In this document: positions 24,853-33,424 of the stretch, one piece after another | How the letters are laid out: every line of letters starts with the position of its first letter | Numbering within the stretch: position 1 is the stretch's first letter | Source of the DNA: CAZJYI01 sp964550025 | Lineage (GTDB): Bacteria; Verrucomicrobiota; Kiritimatiellia; UBA8416; CAYOBW01 | DNA length: 47,874 bases | Assembly: GCA_964550025.1 (NCBI GenBank) | Contig: CAZJYI010000083.1 | Coordinates: 1 to 47,874 of the forward strand | Reading direction: 5' to 3' | Translations under genes and position numbers: made by a program | The notes under the pieces: model-generated | Database searches by the model: none | Seen by the model: only the letters and a program-made list of their open reading frames with translations | What the model was told of the DNA's origin: nothing

Positions 24853-26214
24853 ATGACTGCCGTACAATCGTTTTGCGGGCTGTGCCTGCTACTCGCACTG
24901 GGGAAGATCTTCAGGGTCAAGATCAAGCTTCTGCAGAAACTGTACCTGCCGTCTTCCGTTGTGGGAGGCGTGCTGGGCCTTGTCATTCTGCAGGTGTTCG
25001 GCCGGTACATCTCGCCGGCGTGGACGGCCGGTTGGACGAAGCTGCCTTCGCTCCTGATCAACGTGGTTTTCGCGGCGCTCTTTCTAGGCGTGGCCATTCC
25101 TCCACTGCGAACCGTCTGGCGCCGGGCGGCGCCCCAGTTCGCCTACGGACAGATCGTGGCATGGGGTCAGTACGTGGTCGGTATCGGCGTGGTGCTGCTC
25201 CTGCTGAAACCGATTTTCAAGGTGCGCGACCTGTTCGGCGTGCTCGTTCCGGTGGGGCTCGAGGGCGGGCACGGCACGGCCGCGGGACTGGCGCCTACTT
25301 TCACGGACACGCTCGGCTGGCCCGAGGGCGTCGACTACGGTCTGGCCGCCGCCACCATGGGCATCGTTTCCGCGATCGTTGTCGGCATTGCGCTCGTCAA
25401 CTGGGCGGCCAGGTCCGGACTGCTGGTCAGGGAGCGCCCGCTGGGCCAACTCAGCGAGGAAGAGAGCGCGGGCATCTACCCCGTGGACCGGCGCCCGCCG
25501 GCCGGCCGGCAGACGGTCATGGCGGATTCGATCGATTCGCTGGCCCTGCACCTGTCCATCCTGGGATTGGCCGTCCTGGTCGGTTTCGGGATCAAGCAGG
25601 CTCTCGTCTTCGTCGAGTCGAGCGTACCGGGGTGGCGCGAACACGAGATCATGCGGGGTTTTCCGCTCTTTCCCCTGTGCATGATGGGCGGACTGGTCGT
25701 GCAGCTTCTACTGACGAAATGCTCGCGCAACGTGCCGGTCGATCACGGGTTGATGCAGCGCATCGCCGGCACGGCGCTGGACTTCCTGGTTGTCGCCGCC
25801 GTGAGCACGATCAGGCTCGAGGTCGTGGCGAAGGGGCTGCTGCCGCTTGTGGTTATCGTCCTGTGCGGGATTGCGTGGAACGTCTTCTGCGTGACGTGGT
25901 TGGCGAGGCGACTGCTGCCCGATGCGTGGTTTGAACGGGCCATTGCCGAGATGGGCCAGTCGATGGGTGTGACGGCCACGGGCCTGTTACTGCTGCGGGT
26001 CGTGGACCCCGAGAGTGAGACCGACGCGCCCGCGGCGTTCGGCTACAAACAGCTACTGCACGAGCCCTTCATGGGTGGCGGGCTCTGGACTTCGTCGGCC
26101 GTGCTCATCGTGTGGCGATGGGGCGGCTGGGTCGTCCTGGGAATCAGCCTGGGCGCCGTGGTCGCGTGGCTGGTAGTCTGGCGGCTGTTTCTGCGACCGG
26201 GAGGACAGAGCTAG
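24853..26214 (+). CDS. Sodium/glutamate symporter family protein (GltS-like)
   Basis: A 453-residue inner-membrane protein with about ten to twelve hydrophobic helices. Family markers include KLYLPSSVVGGVLGLVILQVFG, VPVGLEGGHGTAAGLAPTF (the re-entrant glycine-rich segment with GHGTAAG) and AFGYKQLLHEPFMGGGLWTSSAV. GltS carriers import glutamate with sodium; the family's substrate-determining region cannot be read at this level, so other dicarboxylates are possible. GGAGGCGAGA lies just before the ATG. It diverges from the isomerase-like gene across a 9-nt repeat hairpin. Confidence 0.9.
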   Translation: MTAVQSFCGLCLLLALGKIFRVKIKLLQKLYLPSSVVGGVLGLVILQVFGRYISPAWTAGWTKLPSLLINVVFAALFLGVAIPPLRTVWRRAAPQFAYGQIVAWGQYVVGIGVVLLLLKPIFKVRDLFGVLVPVGLEGGHGTAAGLAPTFTDTLGWPEGVDYGLAAATMGIVSAIVVGIALVNWAARSGLLVRERPLGQLSEEESAGIYPVDRRPPAGRQTVMADSIDSLALHLSILGLAVLVGFGIKQALVFVESSVPGWREHEIMRGFPLFPLCMMGGLVVQLLLTKCSRNVPVDHGLMQRIAGTALDFLVVAAVSTIRLEVVAKGLLPLVVIVLCGIAWNVFCVTWLARRLLPDAWFERAIAEMGQSMGVTATGLLLLRVVDPESETDAPAAFGYKQLLHEPFMGGGLWTSSAVLIVWRWGGWVVLGISLGAVVAWLVVWRLFLRPGGQS

Positions 26215-26225
26215 GCCGCCGCAGA

Positions 26226-26555
26226 CTACGCGAGGTCTTCCAGTTCCTTCTGAAGCTCGTCGAACTTCACGCCGAGGACCTGCTTGCCATCCTCCTCGGC
26301 GGCATGGATGACGCGTCCGCGAATGGCCAGTCTCGTCTCGCGGACCGCGATCTGGACCTCCATCTCGGAACCGACGTGGACCGGCTCGAACACTTCGAGG
26401 CGCACTCCCGCCGGACTGATGTCCAGCGCGCGTCCCATGGAAATGGGAGTCTGTTGCACGTCGTTCTCTTTGTTGACGTACGTTATCAGGTAGAGAACAT
26501 CGACCCGCGGATGGTTCCGGGCGTCTTCGTCTGGTGGCCGGGTATTGTTATCCAT
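26226..26555 (-). CDS. PilZ domain protein (small)
   Basis: A 109-residue single PilZ domain, the c-di-GMP-binding beta barrel. The N-terminus NHPRVDVLYLITYVNKEN corresponds to the RxxxR region, but only one Arg is clear, and ALDISPAGVRLEVFEPVHVGSEM matches the DxSxxG motif (DISPAG). Low N-terminal conservation leaves nucleotide binding unproven. It ends 11 bp from the GltS stop in a convergent arrangement. It could be a target of the cyclase at 3838-5043, but other cyclases must exist elsewhere. Confidence 0.88.
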   Translation of the reverse strand: MDNNTRPPDEDARNHPRVDVLYLITYVNKENDVQQTPISMGRALDISPAGVRLEVFEPVHVGSEMEVQIAVRETRLAIRGRVIHAAEEDGKQVLGVKFDELQKELEDLA

Positions 26556-26637
26556 GGTTGTCCCTGCTTGATCGGTCGCCTTTCATGCTGTGCTTGGTGC
26601 GTACTATAGCGCTTGTATCGAGAGGATGGCAAGCTTC

Positions 26638-26678
26638 GGGGAGGGCTATGGTCCATTGTCCATAGCCCCGCTCTCCCC
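26638..26678. repeat. Hairpin with 7-nt TATGGTC/CATTGTC core
   Basis: GGGGAG and GGCTATGG pair with CCATAGCC and CTCTCCCC across a short loop. The centre contains two heptamers, TATGGTC and CATTGTC. It lies between the PilZ gene and the divergent membrane-protein gene. Confidence 0.6.
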
Positions 26679-26742
26679 TTCCCTTTCCCTGCCGCGTCTG
26701 CTATCGTCTCTCCAACCGAGAAGCACTTGGGGGGCATTCGGC

Positions 26743-27462
26743 ATGATCACGTTGATGGTTGGGCAGGTCATTGTTCAGGCGGCAATTCTCAGCCTGATTC
26801 TGTACGTCGTCGCCAAGCACGAGGCGGATTACAGTTTCTCCAAGGTGGCCATGGTCACCGCCGGAACCACGGTAGGGTCCTTCTTCATACAGGCCGTGCT
26901 GCAGGACCACATCGGGGGGTGGTCGGCCATACCGGTCATCGGTTTCATCGCTTTCATGCTCATGACCTTCTGCTGGATATCGTTTTGGAAGTCGCTGATC
27001 GTGGTGGCGGTGTATATCGGCGTCCACATGGGATTTGGCGTAGTGGCCGCCCTGCTCTTCGCCTCTCTGATGGGGGGCATGGACGTCGCGGAGCCGGACG
27101 AGCGGGCGGAGGCGTATGACGAGCTTGCCGCGACCCTGGAGGAAGTCGTCCCGTCCGAAGAGCCGGTGGAGGAACCGCGGGAAGCGGAGGAAACCAGGGA
27201 AACCGTCTCGCCACTCAAGCTGCTGAGCAGGATGAAGCCCAAACCCGCGGCTCCCGACTGGCAGGCCGCCCGCGCGCAAGTGCGTGTCGGCGGCACCATG
27301 AAACGCGGCGGCAGGCGGGGAGCTATGATCAACGGCCAGGTCGTCATGTCGGGCGAGCTTGTGACGGTCGAGTACAAGGGCCATCTCTACCGCTGGCGTC
27401 TCGACAGCATCAAGGACGGTATGGCCGACCTGAAGCAGGTCAGGGTCGATCCGGTGGAGTGA
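26743..27462 (+). CDS. Membrane protein with GspB/PilP-like C-terminal domain
   Basis: A 239-residue protein. Residues 1-110 have about four membrane helices (VGQVIVQAAILSLILYVVAKHEA, FIAFMLMTFCWISFWKSLIVV). A Glu/Pro-rich linker (about 112-170) follows, then a compact C-terminal beta domain (AMINGQVVMSGELVTVEYKGHLYRWRLDSIKDGMADLKQV) whose pattern resembles the pilotin/PilP-like fold of secretion-system accessory proteins. This resemblance is by eye only. The ATG at 26743 is chosen as the first residue before the first hydrophobic segment; the ribosome-binding site is weak (GGGGGGC). The exported protein that follows (27575) may be linked. Confidence 0.65.
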   Translation: MITLMVGQVIVQAAILSLILYVVAKHEADYSFSKVAMVTAGTTVGSFFIQAVLQDHIGGWSAIPVIGFIAFMLMTFCWISFWKSLIVVAVYIGVHMGFGVVAALLFASLMGGMDVAEPDERAEAYDELAATLEEVVPSEEPVEEPREAEETRETVSPLKLLSRMKPKPAAPDWQAARAQVRVGGTMKRGGRRGAMINGQVVMSGELVTVEYKGHLYRWRLDSIKDGMADLKQVRVDPVE

Positions 27463-27574
27463 GAACGACGCAGCCCCAGATCGAGGCTTGACCTGTGAGC
27501 ATTCCGGTCGCACACTTGATCGTAGCGTTTCGACAGACTCAACCTGAACCTCGCACGAGAAGGAGAAGCGGCCA

Positions 27575-28165
27575 ATGAGAGGACTTTCCATTGCGGTAGC
27601 GGCGTTGCTGTGCGTGACGGCCGCGTCAGCGGCAGTCGAGCCCGTCATCATCCAGCCCTACACCCCGTACACGGTGCCGTCAGGAAAGACGCTTCTGATC
27701 GACAACTTCTCGGGAACCGGCGCCATCGAACTGAACAAGGATTCCGTGTCGATCGTGCTGCCGGCGAACTTCTTCAACCATCGGAAGCGCACGGACAATC
27801 ACAACGCCAGCACGGTCAGCTTCCCGCTCATGATTCCCTCGGGGTGGAGAATCAGCTGCAGTTCCGAATACGCGTATCTTTTCGGTCGCCTGGTCGACGG
27901 AACGGACCTCTACGCCGCCGTACCGCATCAGCTCAAGTCCGGCGCCGTAAAGGGGGGAATGCTGGCAATGGGAATGCAGTTACCCACGGCCGCCCCGGTG
28001 CGCGTGGAGGTCGAGACGGCGGACGACCCGCGCGGCGAGTGGTCGCCGGCGTCGAACGTCGTGGTGTCAGCGGGAGCCGACACACGAGCACGAGAGCTAA
28101 CCATCCCGGTCGATGCTGACGACAAGCAGAAGTTCGCCCGAACGCGAGTCCGGCGCATGCGGTAG
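27575..28165 (+). CDS. Exported protein of unknown function
   Basis: A 196-residue protein with a clear signal peptide (MRGLSIAVAALLCVTAASAAV). The mature part is rich in beta-type sequence (VIIQPYTPYTVPSGKTLLIDNFSG near residues 28-50, VSIVLPANFFNHRK, FPLMIPSGWRISCSSEYAYLFGRLVDG). No family was recognised; the bulk resembles small beta-sandwich exported proteins. AAGGAGAAG precedes the ATG at suitable distance. It follows the membrane protein by 112 bp on the same strand and converges with the exonuclease gene. Confidence 0.75.
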   Translation: MRGLSIAVAALLCVTAASAAVEPVIIQPYTPYTVPSGKTLLIDNFSGTGAIELNKDSVSIVLPANFFNHRKRTDNHNASTVSFPLMIPSGWRISCSSEYAYLFGRLVDGTDLYAAVPHQLKSGAVKGGMLAMGMQLPTAAPVRVEVETADDPRGEWSPASNVVVSAGADTRARELTIPVDADDKQKFARTRVRRMR

Positions 28166-28225
28166 ATGCGGCAGGGCAACTCCAGATCCCTCACTCCGGG
28201 CCCGCGTTCTGAGTGATACGTCGCC

Positions 28226-29194
28226 TCACGGAAACCGCGTCATCAACTCGGCCAGCGTGACCAGGTCGAGCATGTTGTGCTTCAGGATCGACACCATGCG
28301 ATTGGCGTTTCCGCTGCGCACAAAGGCATGGTAGGCATCGGGAATTTCGCTGCCGGGAATGTCGCCGTGGCGCACGCGATTGCAGATGTGACGCTCCAGC
28401 GTCTGCAACTTGCAGTTGGGCAACTGGTCCTTCCAGACACGGCGGCACTCGTGCAGCAGGTCGAAATGGACGGGCGACAGGTCGTAGCGGACCCCCGTTG
28501 CGGCGGCTCGAGCGCGGATATACGGCACGTCGAAGCTCTTGCCGTTGAACGTCACCAGCAGACGGCGTGATGCGCACTCGCGGGTGAACATCGAAAGAAC
28601 CGTGGCTTCCTCGGCATAGTCGCGGGCCAGGAACTGCCGCACCTCGAGCCCCACTTCAGCCCAAACCATGACGCCGATCAGGAATAGCGGCGAGCTCGCC
28701 AGACCGGTGCTTTCCACGTCCATGAAGATGACGTCCGACGGCGCAAGGCCAACGGGGTCGCAGATCCGCTCGAGACGGCTGCACAGCGTTGAGCCCGCAT
28801 CTGCCAGAGCTCGCTCAAACGACGCACTGACTTCACCGGCCCCTTCGACCGCGGCGACGCGCGTCGGAATGACGTAGGCCCTGCCAAGCCCTTCGAGCTC
28901 CAGCTCCACGCCTTCGACCGCATCTTCCAGGCAGACGACGGGGCCCTCCTGCTCAACGCCGGGCACAGGCGCGGCACGGCGCGGCAGATCGCGCTTGTAC
29001 TGAACCGGGGACAACGCCGCCGGTGACGCCGCGACAGGCAACTTGCCCTGCTTCCTGACAATGCGCCGCAGGTCCTCGGCGGAAAGCGGCTGCCCGCCGC
29101 GGCGGCCGGCCGCCGGCTTGGGGCCGCGCTTCTCGAGGCCTTCGAGGCGCCGACGCAAGCGGTTGAACTCTGCGCGTCTTTCGTGAGGGTCCAT
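28226..29194 (-). CDS. RNase H-like DEDD exonuclease (YprB-like)
   Basis: A 322-residue protein. The N-terminal 100 residues are basic and rich in Arg/Gly and Pro, suggesting nucleic-acid binding. The exonuclease domain shows VIFMDVESTGL (acidic pair D-x-E), LLVTFNGKSFDVPYIRARA, FDLLHECRRVWKD and HNMLDLVTLAELM (HN-x-x-D motif). This is the YprB/RNase_H_2 family, 3'-5' exonucleases of uncertain physiological substrate, often found beside helicases. The start at 29194 (MDPHERRAEF) is preferred because the longer frame upstream reads into repeat sequence. It lies upstream of no obvious partner. Confidence 0.87.
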   Translation of the reverse strand: MDPHERRAEFNRLRRRLEGLEKRGPKPAAGRRGGQPLSAEDLRRIVRKQGKLPVAASPAALSPVQYKRDLPRRAAPVPGVEQEGPVVCLEDAVEGVELELEGLGRAYVIPTRVAAVEGAGEVSASFERALADAGSTLCSRLERICDPVGLAPSDVIFMDVESTGLASSPLFLIGVMVWAEVGLEVRQFLARDYAEEATVLSMFTRECASRRLLVTFNGKSFDVPYIRARAAATGVRYDLSPVHFDLLHECRRVWKDQLPNCKLQTLERHICNRVRHGDIPGSEIPDAYHAFVRSGNANRMVSILKHNMLDLVTLAELMTRFP

Positions 29195-29206
29195 CTGCCG
29201 GATAAC

Positions 29207-29234
29207 TGGTTGTTGCTTGTTGGTTGTTGGTTGC
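29207..29234. repeat. 7-nt array (TGGTTGT)
   Basis: Four heptamers in register (TGGTTGT, TGCTTGT, TGGTTGT, TGGTTGC) lie just upstream of the exonuclease start codon on the minus strand. Confidence 0.75.
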
Positions 29235-29288
29235 CGGGTATTGTGCCATGAATCGGTGAGGCCGTCGAGGCTGACGGCCCTCCAAGAT

Positions 29289-29390
29289 GCCGGCTGGAAG
29301 CCGGCGCAACCCGTCACCGGCTGAAAGCCGGCGCTACCGTGGGCGGGATCCGGCAGACGCACCGCCGGCTTCCAGCCGGTGAGAGTAGCG
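29289..29390. repeat. GCCGGCTGGAAGCCGGCG repeats, three copies
   Basis: Copies at 29289-29310, 29315-29338 and (inverted) 29361-29390 each contain a CCGGCTKRAAGCCGG palindrome. They occupy the spacer between the OPT transporter stop and the exonuclease start; the first two are direct, the third inverted relative to them. Confidence 0.75.
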
Positions 29391-29426
29391 CAACGGGCGT
29401 TCGCAGGGGTCCCGGCGCCGGATGGA

Positions 29427-31370
29427 TCACGTATCGACTGACGATGCGGAGCGGGCGCCGGTCTGGCGCAGCCAAACCGCGATCCCAGCCATGAGCACGA
29501 CGCCCAGAGCGGTTCCCGGCACGCCCCATTCATCGGGAGCCAGGACCATCACGTCCGTGCTGCGGAACAGCGCGAACGGGATCGCCATCGCAATCCCCGC
29601 CAGGGCTTCCCCGGCAATGAGCCCCGAGGAGAACAGCAACCCGCTACGCTGCGCGCCGCCGGTAAGGTGGGCAACGATCCCGCCGAGAACGATGGGCGTG
29701 CTCAATTCCACGGGCAGGTAGATACCGACAGCAACGGCAAGGACCGGAACGCGAAAGCGGCTGCCGCGCGCTTTGAGGCCTTCGTCCACCAGGATGACGA
29801 CCACGGCAACCGCCGCGCCAATGCCGATCATGCCCCACTCCAGCTGCCGGGCGAACACACCCCTGGCTACCGATACCATCAGCGTGGCCTGGGGCGCTGC
29901 CAGCGATTCGGCCGCGTCCATGCCGGCGCGCGGAAAGACACCGCCCAGTCCGTAGGCGTTGTAGAGAAGGCTCAAGACAGGCGCCAGCGTGACGGCGGCG
30001 GCCACCACACCAACCATCTGCATCACCTGTTGTCTGGCCGGCGTTGCGCCGACAAGCCGGCCGGCCTTGAGATCCTGCAGGTTGTCACCGGAGATGGCGG
30101 CAGCGCAGCAGACAGTCCCCGCGACGAGCATGACGGCGGCGACGCCCGCGGCCTGGTTCCCGAGAAGGACAAAGAGCAGGATGGCCGTCACCAGCACGGT
30201 GGCGATGGTGACCCCGGAGATGGGATTGTTAGAGGAGCCGACAAGGCCGGCCATGTACCCCGCCACCGCTGAGAAGAGAAAGCCGGCAACCAGGGCCAGG
30301 CCCAGCGCCAGCATGACAACCACCGCATAGCGGACGACCGAAACGCCTAACTCTTCCCGTCGCAGAACGGCCAGAAACACGAACAGCAAGGCCGGCACAA
30401 GCGCAGCAAGGCCGGCCACGATGACACGCGGGGACAAGTCGCGGTCCGAGTGCGAGGTGTCCGTCCTTGCGACCCGCCGCTCCGCGCGATGGGCCGCCAA
30501 CGACGCGCGAAGGCCGGCGGCAAGAGGCTTGATGAGCGAAACGACGGCCCAGACGCCGCCGACGAACATCGCGCCCACGCCAATGTAGCGGATCTTCGTA
30601 CTCCAGACGATGCCGGCGGCTTCGTACGCGCCGAGGGCGCTGCCGTCAGGTGCGACGGGGGCGCCGAACAGGGCGGTGTAGATGGGAATGCCGATCAGCC
30701 AGCCCCCCACCCCGCCGGCAAACACAAGAACGGCGATGTTGAGGCCGACGATGTAGCCGACCGCCATCAGGGCGGGCGAGAGATCGCAGCCGCACACGAA
30801 CAGCGCCTTCCCCGCCCCGAACGAGGCGGTGACCTTTGAACCGACCAGCTTCAGTCCCGACTGCGCCACTTTGAAGAGAAAGCCGCAGATGCCGGCCCCC
30901 GTCATGAGCCGTATGCCGCGCCCTCCCTCCTGACCCGCCTTGAGGACCTCGGCTGTGGCCACTCCTTCAGGGAAAGCCAGACGGCTCTCGACAATGAGCA
31001 CACGCCGCAGCGGTATGCTGAAGAGCACGCCCAACAGGCCGCCCACGAGCGCAATGGCCGTCGTGGGGCCGTAGCGGAAATCCGACCAGTATCCGGCCAG
31101 GATGAGGGCGGGAAGCGTGAAGATCACCCCCGCGGCGAGGGATTCACCGGCCGAAGCGGCGGTCTGAACGAGGTTGTGTTCCAGTATGCTTGAGCGCCGG
31201 AAACAGGCCAGCACGGCCATCGACATCACCGCGGCGGGAATGGACGCGGAAACCGTCATACCGACCTTCAGCCCGAGATAGGCGTTGGCGCCGGCAAGCA
31301 ACACGGAAAGTGCAGCCCCGAGAAGGGCGGCTTTGAGGGTGAACTCCAGTGGTGGGCGGTCAGGAACCAT
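29427..31370 (-). CDS. OPT family oligopeptide transporter
   Basis: A 647-residue membrane protein with about fourteen to sixteen hydrophobic helices. OPT-family markers are visible: LEFTLKAALLGAALSVLLAGANAYLGLKVGMTVSASIPAAVMSMA near the start (GLKxGxTxSASIPAAV), NNPISGVTIATVLV and AISGDNLQDLKAGRLVGATPARQQ, and the C-terminal GVPGTALGVVLMAGIAVWL. OPT carriers import short peptides or metal chelates; the substrate cannot be set here. The start at 31370 (MVPDRPPLEF) overlaps the end of the upstream PilZ gene by 11 bases on the same strand, so the two are probably co-transcribed. Confidence 0.92.
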   Translation of the reverse strand: MVPDRPPLEFTLKAALLGAALSVLLAGANAYLGLKVGMTVSASIPAAVMSMAVLACFRRSSILEHNLVQTAASAGESLAAGVIFTLPALILAGYWSDFRYGPTTAIALVGGLLGVLFSIPLRRVLIVESRLAFPEGVATAEVLKAGQEGGRGIRLMTGAGICGFLFKVAQSGLKLVGSKVTASFGAGKALFVCGCDLSPALMAVGYIVGLNIAVLVFAGGVGGWLIGIPIYTALFGAPVAPDGSALGAYEAAGIVWSTKIRYIGVGAMFVGGVWAVVSLIKPLAAGLRASLAAHRAERRVARTDTSHSDRDLSPRVIVAGLAALVPALLFVFLAVLRREELGVSVVRYAVVVMLALGLALVAGFLFSAVAGYMAGLVGSSNNPISGVTIATVLVTAILLFVLLGNQAAGVAAVMLVAGTVCCAAAISGDNLQDLKAGRLVGATPARQQVMQMVGVVAAAVTLAPVLSLLYNAYGLGGVFPRAGMDAAESLAAPQATLMVSVARGVFARQLEWGMIGIGAAVAVVVILVDEGLKARGSRFRVPVLAVAVGIYLPVELSTPIVLGGIVAHLTGGAQRSGLLFSSGLIAGEALAGIAMAIPFALFRSTDVMVLAPDEWGVPGTALGVVLMAGIAVWLRQTGARSASSVDT

Positions 31371-31812
31371 CCGGGGGCACGTCGATCTCGTACGTCCGCA
31401 GGCCGCTTGGCGCTGCGGTGCCGTCGTTGATGAAATCCATGATGGCGCTATCCGCCGTTTGGGGGAGCGACTTCTCGCAACACGCAACCCACTCGTTCCA
31501 ACGCTTGGGGTCCCCCGTCACAAACCGGACGCCGATCTCGCTTGGGGCCGCCTCGGTGCCGCGCACCCACACGACGCGCCCTTGCAGCTCAAACGCGCCG
31601 GGCGGGTCATCCCACGCAAGCGTCAGGACGAGGGGCGTACCGAGGAGAAAAGGCTTGTCCACACGCAAACGCAATCCGCCGGCCGAAACGTCCTGCGTCG
31701 TTCCGGCGCAGATCCGGGTACCGGCCACGCCACCTTCCTTGCCGGGCACACGGGCACGCAGGATCACGCGTACCTCTTTGTCATGGCGCGTATGTTCCCG
31801 ACGGTTCCTCAC
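31360..31812 (-). CDS. PilZ domain protein
   Basis: About 150 residues with a PilZ barrel. VRNRREHTRHDKEVRVILRARVPG gives an Arg-rich N-terminus; TTQDVSAGGLRLRVDKPFLLGTPLVLTL matches D-x-S-x-x-G (DVSAGG); FELQGRVVWVRG and IGVRFVTGD close the fold. The GTG at 31812 is chosen because GGGAG lies six bases upstream and no ATG occurs in this part; longer frames would run antisense through the GH4 gene. The C-terminus overlaps the OPT gene start. It may bind cyclic di-GMP. Confidence 0.78.
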   Translation of the reverse strand: MRNRREHTRHDKEVRVILRARVPGKEGGVAGTRICAGTTQDVSAGGLRLRVDKPFLLGTPLVLTLAWDDPPGAFELQGRVVWVRGTEAAPSEIGVRFVTGDPKRWNEWVACCEKSLPQTADSAIMDFINDGTAAPSGLRTYEIDVPPDGS

Positions 31813-31986
31813 GATCCGCTCCCACCCGCATATAACCGGAATCTGCACGAAGGTTAGCAGGCGGAAACTCGCAGGGCAAGTGCTTAGCGGATGGAATTGG
31901 GGAACCCACTTCCGCTTGCATCCTGCGGCGCGAACGTGCACTCTGCTCGGATTCCCATCCGGGCTACGAAAGGGAGGAATGACTGT

Positions 31987-33318
31987 ATGGCAACGAAGAT
32001 TGTGTTCATTGGCGCGGGAAGCCTGGGTTTCACGCGTGGGCTGGTGAGGGATATCCTGACGTTTCCGTTGCTGCGCAACGCCGAGCTGGCGCTGGTCGAC
32101 ATCAACAAGGAACGTCTGAGCTTCGCACGCCGCGCCTGCCAGAAGATCGTCGACATGGGGAACTACCCGGCCAGGGTCACGGCCACAACGGACCGACGCG
32201 AGGCGCTCAAAGGCGCCGACGCCGTATTGGTGACGATTCTGTGCGGAACCACGTCCGTCTGGCAGCACGACATTCTCATCCCGAAGAAGTACGGTGTCGA
32301 CACGAACGTGGGCGACACGCGCGGGCCCAGCGGCATCTTCCGGGCGCTTCGCACAATTCCGACCATGCTCGACATCTGCCGCGACATGGAGGAGCTGTGC
32401 CCCAACGCCATCATGCTGAACTACACAAACCCCATGGCCATGCTCTGCCACGCCATGCAACGCACCTCGGACCTGAAGATCACGGGCCTCTGCCACAGCG
32501 TCCAGGGGACCGCGGGCATGCTGGCCCGCTGGGTCGGGCTCAAGCCCGAACAGGTCGACTACGTCAGCGCCGGCATCAATCACCTGTCCTGGCTGGTCAA
32601 ATTCGAGCGCAGGGGACGGGACCTCTATCCCAAGCTTCGCAAGGTGGTTCAGACCGACAAGAAGATCTACAACCACGAGCAGGTGCGTAACGAGATGCTC
32701 CTGGCTTTCGGCTACTACGTCACCGAATCCTCGGGGCACAACTCGGAGTACAACTGGTGGTTCCGCAAGCGCCCCGACCTTATCGAGAAACACTGCACGA
32801 GCGGAACGGGGTGGAACCCGGGCGAGTATGCGTACATTCTCAAGGAGTACCGGAAACGCCGGGACACATGGAAGAAGGCGGCCCGTGAATGGCTGGCCCA
32901 GGACGAACCGATCTCGCTCGAGCGTGGCCACGAGTACGCGGCGTCTATTATCAACGCCTACAAGGGAGGCGAACTCTTCCAGTTCAATGGGAACGTTCCC
33001 AACACGGGCATCGTGACAAACCTGCCGCAGGGGGCGTGCGTGGAGGTACCCGTCGTGGCGTCACGCAGCGGCTTCCTTCCCGTTCACGTCGGGGCGCTGC
33101 CCCCGCCGTGCGCAGTGCTTACAGGCTTGAACGCCCAGATCGAGATGATGGTCGTCGAAGCGGCACTCACCGGCGATCCCACGCTGGTGTACCAGGCGAT
33201 CGCCCATGACCCGCTGACGGCCGCCGTGCTCTCGTTGGCCGAGATCCGCAAGATGGTGCGCGAGATGTTCCGCCGCAATGCCAGGCATCTCCCGCAGTTC
33301 AAGAAGGTGGACCTGTAA
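31987..33318 (+). CDS. GH4 family glycosidase
   Basis: A 443-residue cytoplasmic NAD+ and Mn2+-dependent glycoside hydrolase of family 4, which hydrolyses by oxidation-elimination. The Rossmann start is KIVFIGAGSLGFTRGLVRDIL; LALVDINKERL ends strand 2; GPSGIFRALRTIPTMLDICRDM and MLNYTNPMAMLCHAM give the cofactor and metal region; GLCHSVQGTAGMLARWVG and GINHLSWLVKFE are family motifs. The pattern is closest to alpha-galactosidase/alpha-galacturonidase members rather than phospho-glucosidases. GGGAGG lies about ten bases upstream of the ATG at 31987. The neighbouring GH36-like and GH95 genes suggest galactose- or uronate-containing substrates. Confidence 0.9.
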   Translation: MATKIVFIGAGSLGFTRGLVRDILTFPLLRNAELALVDINKERLSFARRACQKIVDMGNYPARVTATTDRREALKGADAVLVTILCGTTSVWQHDILIPKKYGVDTNVGDTRGPSGIFRALRTIPTMLDICRDMEELCPNAIMLNYTNPMAMLCHAMQRTSDLKITGLCHSVQGTAGMLARWVGLKPEQVDYVSAGINHLSWLVKFERRGRDLYPKLRKVVQTDKKIYNHEQVRNEMLLAFGYYVTESSGHNSEYNWWFRKRPDLIEKHCTSGTGWNPGEYAYILKEYRKRRDTWKKAAREWLAQDEPISLERGHEYAASIINAYKGGELFQFNGNVPNTGIVTNLPQGACVEVPVVASRSGFLPVHVGALPPPCAVLTGLNAQIEMMVVEAALTGDPTLVYQAIAHDPLTAAVLSLAEIRKMVREMFRRNARHLPQFKKVDL

Positions 33319-33424
33319 CTCCCGCCTCTGCCGGGAAGCGCGTCCACCGCCCGGATCTGCAGACAATTTAATCTTGCATAATGAGACCTGTTTAGTAGCC
33401 TATGGGTTCTTTTGGAGGAGAACT

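Noticed and set aside
24588..25097. Minus-strand frame across the nonamer hairpin
   Set aside because: Its periodic peptide (SHTSHTS type) is only a translation of the repeat; no coding signal otherwise.
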